Part shown: piece by piece, positions 35,402 to 43,442 of the stretch
Position numbering within the stretch: position 1 is the first letter of the stretch
Layout of the letters: the number at the start of each line of letters is the position of its first letter
Source of the DNA: Pseudomonadota bacterium
GTDB taxonomy: Bacteria; Pseudomonadota; Alphaproteobacteria; Rhizobiales; Beijerinckiaceae
Direction of reading: 5' to 3'
Assembly (NCBI GenBank): GCA_021813805.1
Contig: JAKAJL010000014.1
Location: 22,065-86,064 of the forward strand
Length of the DNA stretch: 64,000 bases
The notes under the pieces: generated by a model
The model's database searches: none
What the model saw: only the letters and a program-made list of their open reading frames with translations
Told to the model about the DNA's origin: nothing
Program-made: the position numbers and the translations under genes

Positions 35402-37699
35402 TTATTTCACCTTTTTCGCGCCGTTCTGTTCAAGGTAGGTCTTGGCGCGCAGGCCGATGTCGGCGGCTTTCACCTGATATTGCCACCATTGGTTCGCCCA
35501 GAGCATCGCGTTCTGCCAATCGCCCTTCTTGGAGAAGTCGTCGGCCTTGGCGCGCGCGTCCTTGGCGAAATTGAGCTGATCGGTCGCGTCTGACACCAGG
35601 GCCACCACCGTCGGGAAATCCTTGTAATTGACGGAGGTGATGTAAGCGACGACGCTGTCGATCACGGCCTGGGTGTCGAGGTTTTCCTTGTACTGCTTGT
35701 CGAAGTCGGCCTTGGTATAGGTCTGGCCGGTGCTGAACGCGGCGGGCTGAGCCACCGCGCCGCCCTTGGGCGCGACCATCAGATAGCCTTCCATCTCCAG
35801 ATGCAGCGCCGAGCAGAACTCGGTGCAGTAATAGGGATAGACGCCGGCCTTGACGTTCTGGATCGTCGCCGAGGCGGTCTTGCCCGGCTCCAGCGACAAT
35901 TGAACGTCGTGCTGGGCGACGGCGAAGCCGTGGGTCTCGTCCTCCGCGCGCTCGGCGTTGGTCCAGTGATAGATCACCGTATCGCCTTCCTGCGCCTGGA
36001 CGATTTCCGGATTGTAGTGCGAGCGGATGACCGTGCCGAAGACTTCGACCTTGCCCGGCGATCGGTCGATATGCTCCGAACCCGGACGCACGGCAAAGGG
36101 CGAGGCCTCCTCGGTGCGGCTGTTGGTGCCGTATTTGTAGCGAACCAGCGGCTTCAGCTTGTCGAGAGAGATCGCGACCGCGTAATGCGGCTCGCCAAGC
36201 GGAAGCGGCATGTCGTAGAGCAGTTTCATCTTGTCGCCGCTGATGTCGATCAGCTCCTCGTTCTGCGGATGCAGCGGGCCGACGGGGTCGAAACGGTCGA
36301 TGGCGAGCTTGTTGAGCGCGACGAGATATTTGCCCTTTGGATGCTCGGTGTCGCCTTCCATCGTCATCAGATGGCCGATGTTGTAAAAGACGGGAATCTT
36401 GTCGAGAACCTTACCCTCGCAATAGTTCCACTTCACCACCTGGCTATCGACATAGAGCGAGGTGTAAACGATGCAGGGTTTGCTGTCGAACTGGTTGTGC
36501 AGCGGGCCGAGGCCGAGCGCGACCTGCACATGCAGGGATTTTTTCATGTCGAGGATCGGAATGCCGTAAGGATCCTTGCCGGCGAAATCCTTGGCCTCGA
36601 TGAGTTTCTGCATCTTGTCGAAATCATAGACCGAGTCATGCGTGTCGAGCTTGCCGCTGACGACGACATATTTGCCGTCTGGAGAGACATCGACGCCATG
36701 CGGGCTCTTCGGTTCGGGCACGAGATAGAGCAGACCCTCGTCGATCGCGGTCTTGAGCCGGATCACCGCCATGCCGTTGATCTTTTCGACCTTGCCCGCC
36801 TTGAAGACCGCTTCGGCCTTCTTCCAGTTGATCACGTGCAGGAGGTCGGTGTCATGCGCTGAACAACCCGCTTCGAAGGGCGGACGGCCGGATTCAATGC
36901 CACCCACGTAACGCTCGGTGCAGAGCGAGTTGGTGAAGCTCCAGTCGTTCGACGGTCCCTTGCCGGTCGAGGTCAGATCCTGGCTGTAGGGCGGAAGCTC
37001 GATGGTGAAGGAATTTTCCGGCTCGATCATGCCTTTTTGGCGGTTGAACTTCCAGTAAGTGATGCCGCCGCGATAATCGTTGAACTTGTCGAGACCCTGG
37101 TATTTGCGGTCGAGCGTTCCGGGATATTGCGACGCCTCGACGACATATTCCGTGTTGTTGGTGACGAAGGCGCCGCCGTGGTCGGTCGTCAGGATCGGAT
37201 TGACGACGATCTGCCGCGTTTCGAAGTCCTTGAGGCCGATGACCGCGATGCGGGGCGTCGACTTGTCGTTGATGAACAGATATTGCCCATCGTAGTCGCC
37301 GTTCGTTTTGGAAAGATTCGGGTGGTGGGTGTCGCCCCATGTGATCGGCTTGCCCTCGGGCGTCTTCGACGAGGCGAGGATCGCCTTCGATTCGTCGTCA
37401 TAGCCGAAGCCCTGCCAGGGCTCGCGATTGAACACCGCGATATATTTGATGATGCGCATCGACGGGATGCCGAAGACGATGACGCCGCCATATTGGCCGC
37501 CGGAGGCGAATGAGAGGAATTCGTCGCGCCCGCCGGTCGGCGTGTAGGTCTTGGCGGCGGCGAGCACATTCTCCTCTGTCAGATTGCGCCGCTTCATCAC
37601 ATCCTGAAGCGATTCATCCGCGAAGGCGGAGCCGACAAAAGCGGCGGTCATTCCCAGCGCGCTCGCCAGCATGGTGGTCTTCATCAGTCTGGATTTCAT
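35402..37699 (-). CDS. nosZ: NosZ, nitrous oxide reductase, clade II (Sec-dependent)
   Basis: NosZ (765 residues) reduces N2O to N2 in the periplasm. The N terminus MKSRLMKTTMLASALG...GSAFA-DE is a Sec signal without the twin arginine seen in clade I. The propeller carries CuZ histidines (WGDTHHP, TTDHGG, SPHGVDVSP, GLGPLHNQF, HLMTMEGD, GEPHYAV) and the C-terminal cupredoxin domain carries the CuA ligands in YYCTEFCSALHLEMEGYLM. About 115 further residues follow CuA, with no heme motif, an unusual helical tail. The start at 37699 has AAGGGGG upstream; a perfect Fnr/Dnr box lies 115 bases upstream. Confidence 0.96.
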   Translation of the reverse strand: MKSRLMKTTMLASALGMTAAFVGSAFADESLQDVMKRRNLTEENVLAAAKTYTPTGGRDEFLSFASGGQYGGVIVFGIPSMRIIKYIAVFNREPWQGFGYDDESKAILASSKTPEGKPITWGDTHHPNLSKTNGDYDGQYLFINDKSTPRIAVIGLKDFETRQIVVNPILTTDHGGAFVTNNTEYVVEASQYPGTLDRKYQGLDKFNDYRGGITYWKFNRQKGMIEPENSFTIELPPYSQDLTSTGKGPSNDWSFTNSLCTERYVGGIESGRPPFEAGCSAHDTDLLHVINWKKAEAVFKAGKVEKINGMAVIRLKTAIDEGLLYLVPEPKSPHGVDVSPDGKYVVVSGKLDTHDSVYDFDKMQKLIEAKDFAGKDPYGIPILDMKKSLHVQVALGLGPLHNQFDSKPCIVYTSLYVDSQVVKWNYCEGKVLDKIPVFYNIGHLMTMEGDTEHPKGKYLVALNKLAIDRFDPVGPLHPQNEELIDISGDKMKLLYDMPLPLGEPHYAVAISLDKLKPLVRYKYGTNSRTEEASPFAVRPGSEHIDRSPGKVEVFGTVIRSHYNPEIVQAQEGDTVIYHWTNAERAEDETHGFAVAQHDVQLSLEPGKTASATIQNVKAGVYPYYCTEFCSALHLEMEGYLMVAPKGGAVAQPAAFSTGQTYTKADFDKQYKENLDTQAVIDSVVAYITSVNYKDFPTVVALVSDATDQLNFAKDARAKADDFSKKGDWQNAMLWANQWWQYQVKAADIGLRAKTYLEQNGAKKVK

Positions 37700-37813
37700 C
37701 TTTGCCCCCTTCGGCAAAAGCTCCCGCTCGGGCGGCCGAACCCGCGCGCCGCCCCTCCGCGCCTGCGAAGTTCTGTCAACGAGGGGAACATAGACGCCCA
37801 TGGCTCAACCGCA

Positions 37814-37827
37814 TTGACTTTTGTCAA
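37814..37827. promoter_or_regulatory. Perfect Fnr/Dnr-type palindrome before nosZ
   Basis: TTGACttttGTCAA, identical to the distal narK box, is 115 bases before the nosZ start. It overlaps a second dyad. Confidence 0.8.
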
Positions 37828-37841
37828 GTACGAATACTTGA
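37824..37841. promoter_or_regulatory. Second dyad overlapping the nosZ Fnr/Dnr box
   Basis: TCAAGTA-CGAA-TACTTGA is a perfect 7-bp inverted repeat with a four-base centre. It shares four bases with the end of the Fnr/Dnr box. It may be an operator for another regulator, or chance. Confidence 0.45.
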
Positions 37842-38469
37842 ATTTGCGCCGCAACTTCGAAATCCGTGCGAAAGGATGTTGTCGCGCAAATAGAATTTCG
37901 TCGTATTGGCGGCTTTTCGACGCTGCGCAAATTCGTCCGAGACGGGTGGCGGGCCATGGAAAAAGTCTCCGTTGGTGAAGCCCGAGGAACCGATGGACCG
38001 GAGCGCCGAAACGGACGCCGCCGCCGGATCAGGGGCGCGCAAACCGTTGGCGAGCATGAATTTCAGGCCGGGGACCGTCGCTTCTTTGCCGGCGTCCTTA
38101 CGGCGAAAACATATTGGGCGACATGACATTGCCATGCCGGGGGATTTCACTCGTCGGGCGTGCGTCGCGCGAGCGCGCCTGGCCGGTGGGTGGGAAAATC
38201 ATGCCGGCGCGTCTTTTTGCCGCGGCGCTTCGCCGGGCGCTGGATCGGATGCGGAATGGTCCGGCGGCGAGCGCGGCGGGCCGCGAAGGCCGGCGCGGAC
38301 GTCGGGGCGAGGTTCGGGAGCATTTTGTCGAGCCTTTGTTGCGCCTAAGCAAACAGGCGCGGCGGAGCCCGTTGACACCGGCTTCGGCGGCGCCTAGCGG
38401 ATATGCGAGGGCTCATTCTCGCCATGGCGGATGCGCCCGAGCCGCATGGTCTTGAACGAGATTTTCGCG
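37842..38469. other. Region without a convincing gene, between nosZ and cytochrome c' gene
   Basis: About 630 bases separate the nosZ control region from the cytochrome gene. ORFs on both strands (for example 37906-38397 plus and 37824-38150 minus) show no recognisable domain, poor residue composition and no good ribosome-binding site. Nothing else is seen. Confidence 0.45.
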
Positions 38470-38931
38470 ATGAAGAACCGACTTGCCTTAGCCGCCCTCG
38501 TCCTGTGGGGCGTGACCGTCGCCGGCGCGGGCTTCATGTTCGTGCGCGGGCGGACGGCGCCTGCGTCCGATGGCCGCACCGCCGTCCTCCTCGCCCCCGC
38601 CGATCGCGATTTCGTGCTCGCGGAGATGCGCAATCTGCTGGAAGCGACGCAGAACATCGCCGCGGCGCTCGCCGAGGACGACCGCGCGAAGCTTGCGGCG
38701 GCGGCGCGTTTGGGCGGACGGGGATCGGTCAAGGGCGTTCCGGCCGACTTGCTGGTCCGCTTGCCCGTGGACTTCAAACAGGCGGGCATGGCGATGCATG
38801 GCGGCTTTGACAAGATCGCCGAGGCGGCGGATCGCGGCGAGAGCATGAAACAGCTGAACGCGCGTCTCGCCGACCAGCTGAATCTTTGCGTCGGCTGCCA
38901 CCAGACCTACCGGATCGACGCGGTCCATTGA
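38470..38931 (+). CDS. Class II cytochrome c (cytochrome c'/c556-like)
   Basis: The 153-residue protein has a hydrophobic N-terminal segment (LALAALVLWGVTVAGAGFMFV) that may be a signal or anchor, a helical body, and a C-terminal heme motif CVGCHQTYR, the arrangement of four-helix-bundle class II cytochromes. Cytochromes c' bind NO and may protect denitrifiers; c556 types only carry electrons. Whether the distal site is five-coordinate cannot be told from sequence. ATG 38470 was preferred over the ORF track start. It is convergent with the pentapeptide gene. Confidence 0.75.
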   Translation: MKNRLALAALVLWGVTVAGAGFMFVRGRTAPASDGRTAVLLAPADRDFVLAEMRNLLEATQNIAAALAEDDRAKLAAAARLGGRGSVKGVPADLLVRLPVDFKQAGMAMHGGFDKIAEAADRGESMKQLNARLADQLNLCVGCHQTYRIDAVH

Positions 38932-38981
38932 CGCCTTTGCAGCGAGATTGTTTCGCAATCCGGCGAGCGGCCGGGGACTCC

Positions 38982-39587
38982 TCATTTCCCGTTGGGCGGC
39001 TCATCCGAAAACGGTTCGCCTTCGATGCAATGGCTTCCCGATGAACCAGCCTTGCAGACGCCGCCTGTAGGCCAGAGCGCGCCCTCGATCTGGGCTCCGT
39101 CGAGGCGAACCTTGCGCAGATCGACCATTTGGAGTCGCGCGCCGCGCAGGTCGGCGCCGCGCAGGTCGGCGCCTTCGAGCACGGAGAAACTGAAATCGGC
39201 CGCGCGCAGGTCGGCGCCGCGCAAGTCGGCGCCGTCCAGATGCGCCTGACGAAGCGTCGCGCCCTTCAGGGTCGCGCCCGAAAGGTCGGCCTGTTTCAGA
39301 TTGGCGGCGTAGAGATTGGCCCGCAGCAAATTGACGGATGGCAGCTTCGCGCCCTGAAGCTCCGAGGCGGAGAGATTCGCGTCGTGAAAATCCGCGCCGG
39401 AAAAATCCTGTCCGACGCCGTCAAAACCCCGCAAATCGGCTCCCGCGCAATTGGCGGACGGGTTTGGTTGGCATGCGCCCGCGCCCAGGGCCGGCAGGGG
39501 GCCGAGACAAACGGATATCAGCAAGGGCGCGGCGATCGCCCGCATGGGCGAACTTCGCCCCAGGCGTGAACCGGCAATGTTGCGCAT
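38982..39587 (-). CDS. Secreted pentapeptide-repeat protein
   Basis: A 201-residue protein with a signal peptide (LLISVCLGPLPALGA-GA) and about 24 tandem pentapeptide repeats of the A(D/N)LxG type (for example ADLRGADLRAADF), predicted to form a quadrilateral beta-helix. Two cysteines near the C terminus (VCKAG, HCIEG) might form a disulfide. Start 39587 has GAGGA upstream; 39545 is an alternative. A perfect Fnr/Dnr palindrome lies 116 bases upstream, nearly the nosZ spacing. The function is unknown. Confidence 0.82.
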   Translation of the reverse strand: MRNIAGSRLGRSSPMRAIAAPLLISVCLGPLPALGAGACQPNPSANCAGADLRGFDGVGQDFSGADFHDANLSASELQGAKLPSVNLLRANLYAANLKQADLSGATLKGATLRQAHLDGADLRGADLRAADFSFSVLEGADLRGADLRGARLQMVDLRKVRLDGAQIEGALWPTGGVCKAGSSGSHCIEGEPFSDEPPNGK

Positions 39588-39702
39588 TGATCCCGTCCTC
39601 GGGCTGAATCTGATCGTGAATGCTTCAAGCCCAAAACGCCCGCGGCGCGGCCGCCCCGGCTGAAGCTCGGGTCCCTTGTCCAACAAAGCGCCCGCGCGGT
39701 CC

Positions 39703-39716
39703 TTGACCATTGTCAA
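39703..39716. promoter_or_regulatory. Perfect Fnr/Dnr-type palindrome before the pentapeptide-repeat gene
   Basis: TTGACcattGTCAA stands 116 bases before the pentapeptide gene start and 40 bases after the end of the leftward FAD oxidoreductase gene. No rightward gene starts nearby, so the pentapeptide gene is the likely target. Confidence 0.75.
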
Positions 39717-39755
39717 GGCGGCGCGGCGTTTCAACCTGCGCCGGCGCGACCGCGC

Positions 39756-40814
39756 TCACACGGTCGGCGCGCCAGAGGAAGCGGATTCCCAAATCATCGA
39801 TGACCCCAGTTCGTTTTGGCTGATCGTCGCCGGGCGCATCACCTCGGGGGCGAGGGCGCCGACAAAAATGAAATCGGCGCATTGCCGCGCGAGCGCGGGC
39901 GCGAGCAGGAAGCCGTGCCGGAACAGGCCATTGACGAAGATTTTTCGCTCCCGGACGATGATCCTGGGCAGATTGTCGAAAAAGGCGGGGCGCAAGTCCG
40001 ATCCGGTTTCGAGGATCTCGGCCTCGCCGAACGCCGGATGAACGGCGTAGGCGGAATTGACCAGTTCGACGATGGACCGCGCCGTGACGCGCGCGCGCTC
40101 CTCATTCTCGATCTGGGTCGCGCCGAGCATGTAGCTTTTGTCCTCGCGCGGCACGACGTAAACGGGATGGCGGGGATGGAGCAGCCGGATCGGCCGCGAG
40201 AAATTCAGGTCGGGCGCTGCGAGGATCATCATCTCGCCCTTGACGCCGCGCAGTCCCGGCAGTTCCAGTTTCGCCGCATATCCGGTGCAGTCGATGGTCC
40301 AGTCCGGTTCGCCCTCGGCTTGCGCCGCGTCGAGCCCGAAGCGGAGGCGCACATTCGCCATGGCGGCGAGACGGCGCGTCGTCGTCTCCAGCGCCGCGCG
40401 CGGATCGAGATGCGCCTCCTTGGGAAAGAAAAGCGCGCGCGAAAAGCGTCCGGCGAGGTCCGGCTCCAGTTCGGCGATGCGATTGCCGCCGATTTCCTCG
40501 AATTCCTGCGCCCGGCGGGCGAACAGCCGCAACTCCGGGAGGTCGCGAGGCGTCGCGACGACGAGGCTGCCGCGGGTCTGCGCCACCGGAATTCTTCGGG
40601 TCCAGAAGTCCAGCGCCTCGACGCCCAGTTGGCACACCAGCGGCTCGGCCGATTCCAGTTCGCACCATGGCGCGACCATGCCGCCGGCATACCACGAACA
40701 GCCCCGGCCGGGTCCTTCTTCGCGCTCGATCAGCTCGACCTCGGCGCCGCGCGACGCGAGTTCGTAAGCGACGGTAAGGCCCGCCACGCCCGCGCCGACG
40801 ACTCTGATGCGCAT
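39756..40814 (-). CDS. FAD-dependent oxidoreductase of the ThiO/DadA family
   Basis: The 352-residue enzyme has an N-terminal dinucleotide fold, VVGAGVAGLTVAYELASRGAEV (GxGxxG), and the amino-acid-oxidase region GYAAKLELPGLRGVKGEMM (short: PGLRGVKGEMMIL). It is closest to glycine oxidase ThiO, but no thiS, thiG or thiE is nearby. It is the fourth gene of the ubiT-ubiU-ubiV operon, 41 bases after ubiV, with GGAGAGAGG before the ATG at 40814. A part in anaerobic quinone synthesis is possible but unproven; a ThiO-type role is the alternative. Confidence 0.75.
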   Translation of the reverse strand: MRIRVVGAGVAGLTVAYELASRGAEVELIEREEGPGRGCSWYAGGMVAPWCELESAEPLVCQLGVEALDFWTRRIPVAQTRGSLVVATPRDLPELRLFARRAQEFEEIGGNRIAELEPDLAGRFSRALFFPKEAHLDPRAALETTTRRLAAMANVRLRFGLDAAQAEGEPDWTIDCTGYAAKLELPGLRGVKGEMMILAAPDLNFSRPIRLLHPRHPVYVVPREDKSYMLGATQIENEERARVTARSIVELVNSAYAVHPAFGEAEILETGSDLRPAFFDNLPRIIVRERKIFVNGLFRHGFLLAPALARQCADFIFVGALAPEVMRPATISQNELGSSMIWESASSGAPTV

Positions 40815-40855
40815 TCCTCTCTCCTGATTTGCCCCGCTTGGATTTCGAGGCGTTT

Positions 40856-41773
40856 TCAAAAAGCCGGCAAGGGCGCCGCGCCGCAGTCGCCGAACAGGAA
40901 GCCGTCGGTGAATTCGGCCTGCGGCGCCGCGCGGCGTAGCCGAAAGAGCCCTTCCTGCGGCGAAATGCGCCCCTCGCAAACGCCGGCGAAGGCTTTGGCC
41001 ACGGCGATGAAATCGCCGCTGTGCGGCGATAGGCGCAGGCCGGCGACGCCGGCGTCGGCCAGACGGTCGAGGTCCAGAATCAGATTGGCGTATTTGAAGG
41101 ACAGGGTCTGAACGCCGTTGATCGCCAGAAACTCCACGCCGTCGAGCGTTTTCGTCGGCAAGCCATCGGGATCCTTGTCGCATACGAACTGGCAGGAATC
41201 CTTGCTCAGACCACGGGCGCGGGCGTGATAGCAGCGCCCTGAAATGGCGAGCGGCATGCGGCCATAGGCCCAGACTTCGATCCCCACGCCGATGTCCCTT
41301 GAAGCCTTGGCGATCGTTTCGACCGAGGCGAAGGGCAGTTCCGGCGGCAGGCAGACACGCCGCGCGCCCCGCCCGGCGAGAAAGGCCAGCGTCGCCTCGT
41401 TATAGACATTGACCAGCGGGCCGACGGAGAAAGGCTTGTCCCCCCGAACCCAGTTCATCAGGGTGAGGTCGTTGATCTCGACTTCATGCGCCGTCTGATC
41501 GAAGGTCTCCCGCGCCGCGCGCCGCTCGCGCTCCAGCGTGACCAGCGCGAGGGAGCCGAGGAGGACCTGCTTGCCGCCGCGCTCCAGCCTTTCGATCGCC
41601 TCAGGGAGCCGATCCGCGTAAAAGGGCGCGCGCTTTGAGCAGACCAACTCGCCGATGACGACGCGATCGACTGGCGCCTCGTCGGCGACCGCCGCGTAGA
41701 AATCGACGAATTTCTGCGCCGGCCAGTTGAATTGCAGCGGTCCGAGCGTGAGATCGAAATTGCTTTCAGCCAC
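40856..41773 (-). CDS. ubiV: UbiV, U32-family protein of oxygen-independent ubiquinone synthesis
   Basis: UbiV (305 residues) forms a heterodimer with UbiU and holds a [4Fe-4S] cluster; together they hydroxylate the ubiquinone ring without O2, with prephenate as oxygen donor. The U32 fold is clear, with cysteines in GRCYHARARGLSKDSCQFVCDKDPDG (short: CYHARARGLSKDSCQFVC) and the family segment VWAYGRMPLAISGRC. The start is GTG at 41773 with AGGAGA upstream. It follows ubiU after 36 bases. Identification is strong because ubiT and ubiU are adjacent. Confidence 0.95.
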   Translation of the reverse strand: MAESNFDLTLGPLQFNWPAQKFVDFYAAVADEAPVDRVVIGELVCSKRAPFYADRLPEAIERLERGGKQVLLGSLALVTLERERRAARETFDQTAHEVEINDLTLMNWVRGDKPFSVGPLVNVYNEATLAFLAGRGARRVCLPPELPFASVETIAKASRDIGVGIEVWAYGRMPLAISGRCYHARARGLSKDSCQFVCDKDPDGLPTKTLDGVEFLAINGVQTLSFKYANLILDLDRLADAGVAGLRLSPHSGDFIAVAKAFAGVCEGRISPQEGLFRLRRAAPQAEFTDGFLFGDCGAAPLPAF

Positions 41774-41809
41774 TCAGGGTCTCCTGTCGGACGGGCTCAG
41801 CGCCCAAGG

Positions 41810-42805
41810 TCAGCGCCATGTTTTGCGATAGGCGCCGGAGGTGGTCTGCTGCCCCTCGGTCAGCGCGCGCAAATCGCCGGCGGCGATCGGCCTGCCCGCC
41901 GCATGGTCGTCCAGCGCGCGGCGAAAACTGCGCACGACGGCCTCGGTATAGGCGCGGCTGCGCTGGCGGCCTTCGATCTTCAGCGCCGTGACGCCGGCCT
42001 CGTTCAGTTGGGGGATCAACGCCGCGGCGTCGAGGCTGACCGGATCCTCGAACACATGGCCTTTATAATCCCCGGCTTCGAACACGCCCTTGCACAGGGT
42101 GGGGTAGGGCGCGGGCTGACCCGCCGCGACGCGGTTGATGGCGAAGCCGCCCAGGCGCGAGACGAGATGCCCGCCCGCCTCGCGATATTCGACATGGCTG
42201 GCGGGCGAGCAGGCGCCGTTCATGTTGGGGGACTTGCCGGTGGCGTAGGATGAGAGCGAGCAGCGCCCTTCCGCCATCACGCACAGGCCGCCGAAGATGA
42301 AGACCTCGGTCTCGGCGTCGATCTCGCGGTTGATCGCGGCGATCTCCTGCACCGTCAGCACGCGCGGCAGCACGACGCGCTTCACGCCGAAGGTTCGCGC
42401 GTAAAAATTGATCGCGTCGGCGTTGGCCGCCGCCGCCTGGACGGAGAGATGCAGCCTGAGGCCGCAATCGCGGCGCGCGGCGTAATCGAGCAGTCCGAGG
42501 TCGGCGAGTATGACCGCGTCGGCGCCGAAACGGGCGCAATCGTCGACCGCCTTGCTCCAGCGCCAGAAGGTCCCGGCGCGCGGAAAGGTGTTGAGCGCGA
42601 CCAGAACCTTGGCGCCATGATTGTGGGCGAATTTGATCGCCTCGGCCATTTCCTCGCGCGAAAAATTCAGGCCGGGAAAGTTGCGGGCGTTGGTTTCGTC
42701 GTTGAAGCCGCAATAGACCGCATGGGCGCCGGCTTCGACCGCTCCACGCAGAGCGGCCGGCGTTCCAGCCGGGCAGATGAGCTCGATTGATCGGGGCGCC
42801 GTCAT
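41810..42805 (-). CDS. ubiU: UbiU, U32-family protein of oxygen-independent ubiquinone synthesis
   Basis: UbiU (331 residues) is the UbiV partner. It has the U32 signature EVFIFGGLCVMAEGRCSLSSYATGKSPNMNGACSP (short: GLCVMAEGRCSLSSYATG), supplying the cluster cysteines, plus ALKIEGRQRSRAYTEAVVRSFR near the C terminus. The ATG overlaps the ubiT stop (ATGA). The members of this operon support quinone synthesis under denitrifying conditions. Confidence 0.96.
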   Translation of the reverse strand: MTAPRSIELICPAGTPAALRGAVEAGAHAVYCGFNDETNARNFPGLNFSREEMAEAIKFAHNHGAKVLVALNTFPRAGTFWRWSKAVDDCARFGADAVILADLGLLDYAARRDCGLRLHLSVQAAAANADAINFYARTFGVKRVVLPRVLTVQEIAAINREIDAETEVFIFGGLCVMAEGRCSLSSYATGKSPNMNGACSPASHVEYREAGGHLVSRLGGFAINRVAAGQPAPYPTLCKGVFEAGDYKGHVFEDPVSLDAAALIPQLNEAGVTALKIEGRQRSRAYTEAVVRSFRRALDDHAAGRPIAAGDLRALTEGQQTTSGAYRKTWR

Positions 42806-43359
42806 TCCCGCGTCCCTTGTCCCGGCCGCGTGAGGGCGACGCCGGTCCAGCGCGCCGCGAAGGCCGCCAGTTCCAGCGCGGGACGCCTGGCGAGCGATTC
42901 GAATGGCCCGAACAAGGCGGCGGCCTCGTGGGCGAGATCCATTTCCTCGTTGTCGATGGCGTTGCGCAGCGCCAGCACCGCCGAGGTGTCGCCTTCGATG
43001 ACGAGGTCGCGCGAAAAGAACAGCGCGTCGCCGTCATAGGCTCCATGGACGAGACCGATCAGCGCCGCCAGAGGGCCGGCGACGCGGGCGTCCCAAGAAC
43101 CCGCCGCCTCGCGCCGGACGGCCTCCAACCGGGGCGCCTCGGGGCGGGGCAGGAGGCGGAAGGCGAGCGGCAGATCGGTCGGATCGATCAGGAAAATCTT
43201 GTCCGCCTCCTCGCCAAGCCGAGCGAACAGCGCGGGATGGCGGCGCCCGAGGCTCCTGGCGAACCTGGCGGCGACAAAGGACAATGGCGCGAGGGGGGCA
43301 AGGCGCAAGGCGGCCGCGCCCATCGGCGGAAGCTGGGGGATGGCGTTCATGCTCGACAT
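42802..43359 (-). CDS. ubiT: UbiT, SCP2-domain accessory factor of anaerobic ubiquinone synthesis
   Basis: UbiT (185 residues from the chosen start) has the SCP2 lipid-binding domain, with LIDPTDLPLAFRLLPRP and ALFFSRDLVIEGDTSAVLALRNAID (short: RDLVIEGDTSAVLALRNAID). It is thought to hold the hydrophobic quinone intermediates for UbiU-UbiV. The ORF track start at 43407 lies inside the Fnr/Dnr box and was moved to 43359; 43350 is also possible. The Shine-Dalgarno is weak at both. Confidence 0.9.
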   Translation of the reverse strand: MSSMNAIPQLPPMGAAALRLAPLAPLSFVAARFARSLGRRHPALFARLGEEADKIFLIDPTDLPLAFRLLPRPEAPRLEAVRREAAGSWDARVAGPLAALIGLVHGAYDGDALFFSRDLVIEGDTSAVLALRNAIDNEEMDLAHEAAALFGPFESLARRPALELAAFAARWTGVALTRPGQGTRE

Positions 43360-43393
43360 GAATCGGTTAAACCAGACGGCGCGGCGGCGCGCT

Positions 43394-43407
43394 TTGACCG
43401 TAGTCAA
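43394..43407. promoter_or_regulatory. Fnr/Dnr-type palindrome shared by ubiTUV and ubiDX
   Basis: TTGACcgtaGTCAA lies in the divergent gap. Its centre is about 42 bases from both starts, 43359 (ubiT) and 43443 (ubiD). This is close to class II geometry only if the messages are nearly leaderless, so the regulatory mode is uncertain. Confidence 0.75.
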
Positions 43408-43442
43408 GGCGCGCGAACTTCTTTCACGGCAGGAAAAAGGTT

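Noticed and set aside
37906-38397. 163-residue ORF between nosZ and the cytochrome gene
   Set aside because: No domain, no good ribosome-binding site, and several overlapping ORFs in other frames look equally random.
39129-39400. Short tandem DNA repeats (GTCGGCGCCGCGCAG-like)
   Set aside because: They are only the codon-level reflection of the pentapeptide repeats in the minus-strand gene, not a separate repeat element.
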